A stretch of 64,000 bases of DNA from Panaeolus papilionaceus. Taxonomy: Eukaryota > Basidiomycota > Agaricomycetes > Agaricales. Under the pieces are notes generated by a model. It ran no database searches, was not told where the DNA came from, and worked only from the letters and a program-made list of their open reading frames with translations. Shown piece by piece: positions 60,206 through 64,000 of the stretch (its first letter is position 1; every line of letters starts with the position of its first letter). The position numbers were made by a program, and so were the translations under genes. The DNA is taken from contig JADNRZ010000019.1 of assembly GCA_015501605.1 (NCBI GenBank), forward strand, positions 744,001 to 808,000, given 5' to 3'.

Positions 60206-62306
60206 ATGTCCGCTATTAACCCTATATTGCCTCTCGAGATCTTCCATATGATAATCACAATAATTGGTGACATAGCAGTTATACTCGATTTTTCAAGCAA
60301 ATGGTAAGGTTTCGTTTGAGATATCGCTCGGGGAACGAATTTATTAACCTCGAACTTTGCTTACAGCTTCCCGCGAATCCATGGCTTTACTTATGACGCA
60401 ACATCTCAGGAAAAGAGGCGAGAATGGCATCAAAGTTTGGTTTCCGTCTCACAGGTTTCTCAAGCATTCAGAATCCTATGTCAACGCTATTTCAAAATGC
60501 TGTCCATTGAGGTCTCTGTGTACCATAATGTATCCGAATGGTCCCCACCTACCTTTGCATCACTATGTCTTGGTGACAAGTCCGGTAGTCCGACACCAAA
60601 ATTCTTAGAGATTGTGGTTGGGCTTACATATCACCATTGGGACTCACATCACCATATCCCGAGGTCCTCTTTCTTAGAGCCGATGGATCCACGTCCATCT
60701 GAGTCTTTGCTGCTCAACCTCCCATCTCTCCAAGCCCTGCATATTGACATACCTGCTGCGATCCACAGTTTTACACCAAGAGTTCAAGACAATCGACTCA
60801 AGCCAGACTTGTCTCGTCCCCGGAAACTGCTTGAGTGCTACGCATTTGGAAGACCTGAAGGGGAGATCTTGAGGAACAGGTCCTACACACCCTTGTGCAG
60901 CAACTGGGCCATACCCCCAACTGCCTCAGCATCTTCCCTCACCCACCTGTCACTATCGCACATCACAAACCTTCCTCTCCATTATCTGCTCACATCTGCA
61001 TCTCTTGTCGCACTCCAGCTGCACTGCTGCACCACACTGGCAGTCGATTCCCAAATTTCTCTATTTTCCGCGTCGTCTGGAGCTGCATCTGCGGCGTCAG
61101 GTGGGGCTATCACTCTCATGCCATGCCGCTCGGGATCTTCCTCGTCCACACCGCTTTCTCAGCCAATGCCAGGATTCAATCTTAGGACATGGAGAGTCAA
61201 AGGAGGAAAAAATTGCATGTCTCCTCTCCTTCGCTATTGCACCCTCCTCGAACATCTCGAGATCTCGCAAACTGGCCGCAGTACCGCCAATCCCAACGCC
61301 GTACAAATTTTTCAACATAGCCTACTCCCTGAAAAGGTAACAATACCAGAGCCGATTCCCTTTCAAAATGTCCTAAGTCTACGCTGGGAAGGGGAGGTCA
61401 GTATGTCGTATTTTTGCTCATTGGTCGAAGCTATGGGCGAGGATGTAAAGCTGTTTCCCAACTTGCGAGAAATCACACTCGACGATGTATTCTGCGATTC
61501 GTCGCTGATAGATGAACACGGTAATATGGGGTGTGGAAGAATTCTTTCGAGGCATGTTGATAACTTGGAGGAATTGACAGTCCTTCGTGGTGAGCACCTC
61601 CAGGAGATCCTTGATAACGATGTGTTGATCGTCCTCGCCTTCCATCCCATTTACAGCCCCACCGGATGCGTTTGACCTATCCCAAGCGCTCATCGCTTCA
61701 TCACACTCACTCAAGAAGCTACACCTGAGATGGACGATTCGAGACGGCCGCGTCGATTGCCCTATTGACGCTTGCGAATCCACACTTTGCGACGCGTTCG
61801 AGGCAATCAAAGGCACCAACTGTCTAGAGACGCTTGAAGTGATATTTGACATCTTCAATGTCAACATCGCCGGCCTGTTTCTTCATTCTGAGGGTAGCAA
61901 TATGACACACGGTAACCAACGTCAAGTTTGCCAATGGATGCGTCTCTCAACCATCCTTTCCTCGAACCCTACTATTGATTTCCCCCTTTTGCGACGAGTG
62001 GAGATGAATCTTGCATTTCACTCGACGGACGAATTTCCAGCTTCCAAGTGCGAGGACGACTATTTACCTAGCGCAAGAAGTCTGCAGAAGCGACTGGCTA
62101 GCTTGTTGCATATGGGAATGCATAACGATAGAGTGGGAAATGTGCCGCGGTACGGTGAAATCGAGGTCAAAGTCAAGGTATCATTCCATTCGGAGAACTG
62201 GTATAGGGAGCAGAAGACGCACGAATATGATGTAACGGCGGACGCGATTACCGGTGGTTTGGTGTCATTTCACGGAGTTGATAATGGGTGCCTTGCTTCG
62301 TCGTAG
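60206..62306 (+). CDS. F-box/LRR-like protein, 656 aa
   Basis: Exons 60206-60303, 60367-61589 and 61657-62306 total 1971 nt, 656 aa plus stop. It starts MSAINPILPLEIFHMIITII, an F-box-like helix, and continues CFPRIHGFTYDATSQEKRRE and SLVSVSQVSQAFRILCQRYF. Repeats of leucine-rich character follow (NLPSLQALHIDIP, SSLTHLSLSHITNLPLHYLL, HVDNLEELTVLR, HSLKKLHLRW). The intron at 61590-61656 (GTGAGC...TTACAG) is needed: reading through gives a stop at 61675, while splicing joins VLR to APPDAFDLSQ and keeps the frame open. Likely a substrate adaptor of an SCF ubiquitin ligase, by family only; the target is unknown. Similar in style to the 53.4-54.9 kb gene. Confidence 0.78.
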
Positions 62307-63300
62307 TCAAGCATTCTTGTGTATGTGAGATATCTCAGATGTGTGTAAATATGTATTATATCTAGTTCACTATCAAAAGCTCTGGATCAGGCTCGTAATT
62401 CGATTCGAACTTGAATAATCAAGCATGAATTCGTAGCATCTCCGAGTTGGGATGCAAATGAAACAAGCTATTCACCACCAACTGGGCTTAAAGGAAGATC
62501 CGGAGGGGGGATCGCTGTTTGAGGAACTCGAGTAGATCGTGTGGGTTATCATAGCACGTTTGACGTCGATCGAACCCTGTCTTCATTATTGGGTAAATGA
62601 TGTCGTTCGACAGCCCACCTTGTCGATATCTATGTAGGTGGTCCCAGTCAGGTACGTCCTTATGAGCGCTCAGTGTGACAGAACGATGGGTGATTGCTTA
62701 CCTATCTCCAAGGTACTTCTCAATACACCCAATGTGATCGTCAAAGCCAAGCAAGACTTTCTCTCAACGTACTCGTCTTTCCTACTCGCCCATACTCCAA
62801 CCCTGCACAGTTCTACGCCGTCCTTCAAAAGCAAGCTTAGTTCGCCTCAAGCGCAAAGCTCCGATGACATCTAAAAAGCCTCAAATCGACAGCGACGCAA
62901 TAGCAGACACGCGGGTCGGAGAAGAGAAGTCGAATTGTTGGCAGTACTACTCGCAGAGAGTGAATACGATGTATAACTCGATTACACTCCTGTATAGGCT
63001 ACATGGCTGAGACTTAAATACCTAGATAATGAGTCATAAATGTAACCACTGAATAATCCAATTAATAATATGAAATCTTATCTTACTGACCTAAAATGTA
63101 GATTATTAACTACAAATGCCAGCTCAGCTGGCTCCACAATTCCAACAGAAGTCAAAAGAGGAGGAGGAGAAGGAGGAGGAGAAGGAGGCCAACAGGGGAA
63201 CAAGCGACCAATGAGGGATACTAGGAAGGTTCTGAATCGGCAGATATGGATCGCACTGGGCTCAATCAAATTTTACTGCGACTAGTAGTACTGCACTCAC
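62307..63300. other. Intergenic region with a GGA-type microsatellite
   Basis: About 1 kb without a convincing gene. A short purine repeat of GGA/GAA units lies at about 63159-63190. Confidence 0.4.
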
Positions 63301-63311
63301 GGTCAATTTAC

Positions 63312-63930
63312 AATCTCTTCCAAATAGAACTTGGCAGTCTTGGCAGTCTCTGTCAATGTAAATGCAGCTCTCCCAGCTGCCATGATTGGTAAGGCTTTCT
63401 TTTCGTCGACCAATTCCTTCTGGATTTGAAGTCTCAACTTTCATCCCATTGAGTTGCGCAAGAGGCCAGATAGCACTTGTCCCACCCATATTGTCATCCG
63501 ATGTGTTGTATCGAGCCACAAGCGCTGGATGTTCCCGCTTGAGGAAAGTGGCCCATTCCATAGTCTTCAACTCATCCTCTTTTTTTTCGATATTTACCCA
63601 TTCCCCCTGGTTGGATATTGTTCCACATGGTGGTAACCAGAGCAAGTTTGTCGAACCCATCCGGACCATACATCTTTCTGAATATGTTGAGGATCCCTGC
63701 GGGCGCTGAATCAGAGCGGATATCGGTTATTCGGTGCAGATAGATGATGCCATCCAGAAGTCGACCTTTTCGATAGCTAAAACATGAGTCAATGCCAGAT
63801 ATGTATGACGAGTGTTAGGGATACATTGTGACCACAGAATCACCGACCACTTACATATATTCCAGGTACCTCGCTTTTGTCGTTAATATCTCTGAAAAGA
63901 AATTTATCTTGCTGAGAGAGATTTTCCCGG
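63312..63930 (-). pseudogene. G-domain (P-loop GTPase-like) gene, 3' fragment
   Basis: On the minus strand the spliced frame reads EILTTKARYLEYIYRKGRLL, DGIIYLHRITDIRSDSAPAG, ILNIFRKMYGPDGFDKLALV and TTMWNNIQPGGMGKYRKK. After a 1 nt frame change in a run of eight A near 63585 it continues EDELKTMEWATFLKREHPAL and GTSAIWPLAQLNG, with a C-terminal block ETAKTAKFYLEEIVN ending just after 63312. This is the region after the DxxG motif of the small G-domain proteins common in mushrooms (AIG1/septin-like; TTMW corresponds to the base-recognition strand). The P-loop half would lie beyond 63930 but is not seen before the window edge, so it is truncated or continues outside. Confidence 0.62.
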
Positions 63931-63940
63931 AGAGAGATTT

Positions 63941-63962
63941 TTTCGGTGACCGAAAAACTCGA
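63941..63962. repeat. Short palindrome near the right edge
   Basis: TTTTTCGGTGACCGAAAAA forms a near-perfect hairpin (odd palindrome around the central base). It may be the tip of an inverted-repeat element that continues past 64000, or chance. Confidence 0.3.
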
Positions 63963-64000
63963 GGAGAAGGATAGAAGAAATCGCCCTCAGCTGCCTAGCG

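Noticed and set aside
61590..61680. Frameshift in the F-box/LRR gene
   Set aside because: A GTGAGC...TTACAG intron (61590-61656) joins the two frames in phase, so no mutation is needed.
1..64000. tRNA, rRNA and CRISPR features
   Set aside because: I looked for A/B-box pairs, rRNA-like blocks and regularly spaced repeats and found none I could support; CRISPR is not expected in a fungal genome.

Overview
The window is nuclear DNA of a filamentous basidiomycete, most likely an agaricomycete. Genes are split by many 50-65 bp GT-AG introns, intergenic gaps are short, and several predicted proteins belong to families I know mainly from mushroom genomes: F-box/LRR-like proteins, OrdA-type P450s, repeat-bearing secreted proteins and a G-domain protein. 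Splice junctions below were worked out by eye from reading frame, GT-AG signals and family alignment from memory. They are proposals and may be off by a few bases.

Layout. 1-6.7 kb: 3' part of an anoctamin/TMEM16 membrane protein (+), thymidylate kinase CDC8 (-) and a 13-exon Dal5-type MFS transporter (+). 6.9-14.6 kb: a decayed accessory block with two cytochrome P450 relics (-), an apparently intact 222-aa gene of unknown function (-), a small secreted-type ORF (+), and a nest of inverted-repeat elements: a 1.3 kb TIR element, a ~320 bp palindrome and a ~1.3 kb fold-back structure. 15-25.3 kb: a large multi-span membrane protein, the ER ubiquitin-conjugating enzyme UBC6 and the spliceosomal cyclophilin CWC27, all (-). 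26.5-29.1 kb: a cysteine-rich repeat-containing secreted protein (+), followed by a MITE. 29.8-36.5 kb: an FAD phenol-type monooxygenase and a methyltransferase with a long disordered N-terminus (both -). 37.6-38.3 kb: a 750 bp hAT-like non-autonomous transposon with an 8 bp target duplication. 39.5-42.5 kb: two divergently transcribed paralogous methyltransferase-like genes. 44.2-46.4 kb: an Amt/Mep ammonium transporter (+). 47.2-51.9 kb: a long disordered protein ending in an NTF2-like domain (-). 52.2-52.7 kb: a small I9-type protease inhibitor (-). 53.4-54.9 kb: an F-box-like gene with a frameshift (-). 55.2-59.3 kb: a VPS9-domain Rab GEF (-). 60.2-62.3 kb: an F-box/LRR-like gene (+). 63.3-63.9 kb: a broken G-domain gene fragment (-).

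Most genes are unrelated housekeeping or accessory genes and I see no metabolic cluster. Nucleotide synthesis (CDC8), ER protein degradation (UBC6), splicing (CWC27), endosomal Rab activation (VPS9) and nitrogen uptake (Amt, possibly the Dal5-like carrier) are represented. I did not find a convincing new defence or mobile system. The most notable structures are the three inverted-repeat elements at 9.5-12.6 kb, the hAT-like element at 37.6 kb with perfect 8 bp duplications, exons of 14 and 16 nt that restore conserved protein motifs, and the divergent methyltransferase paralogue pair.
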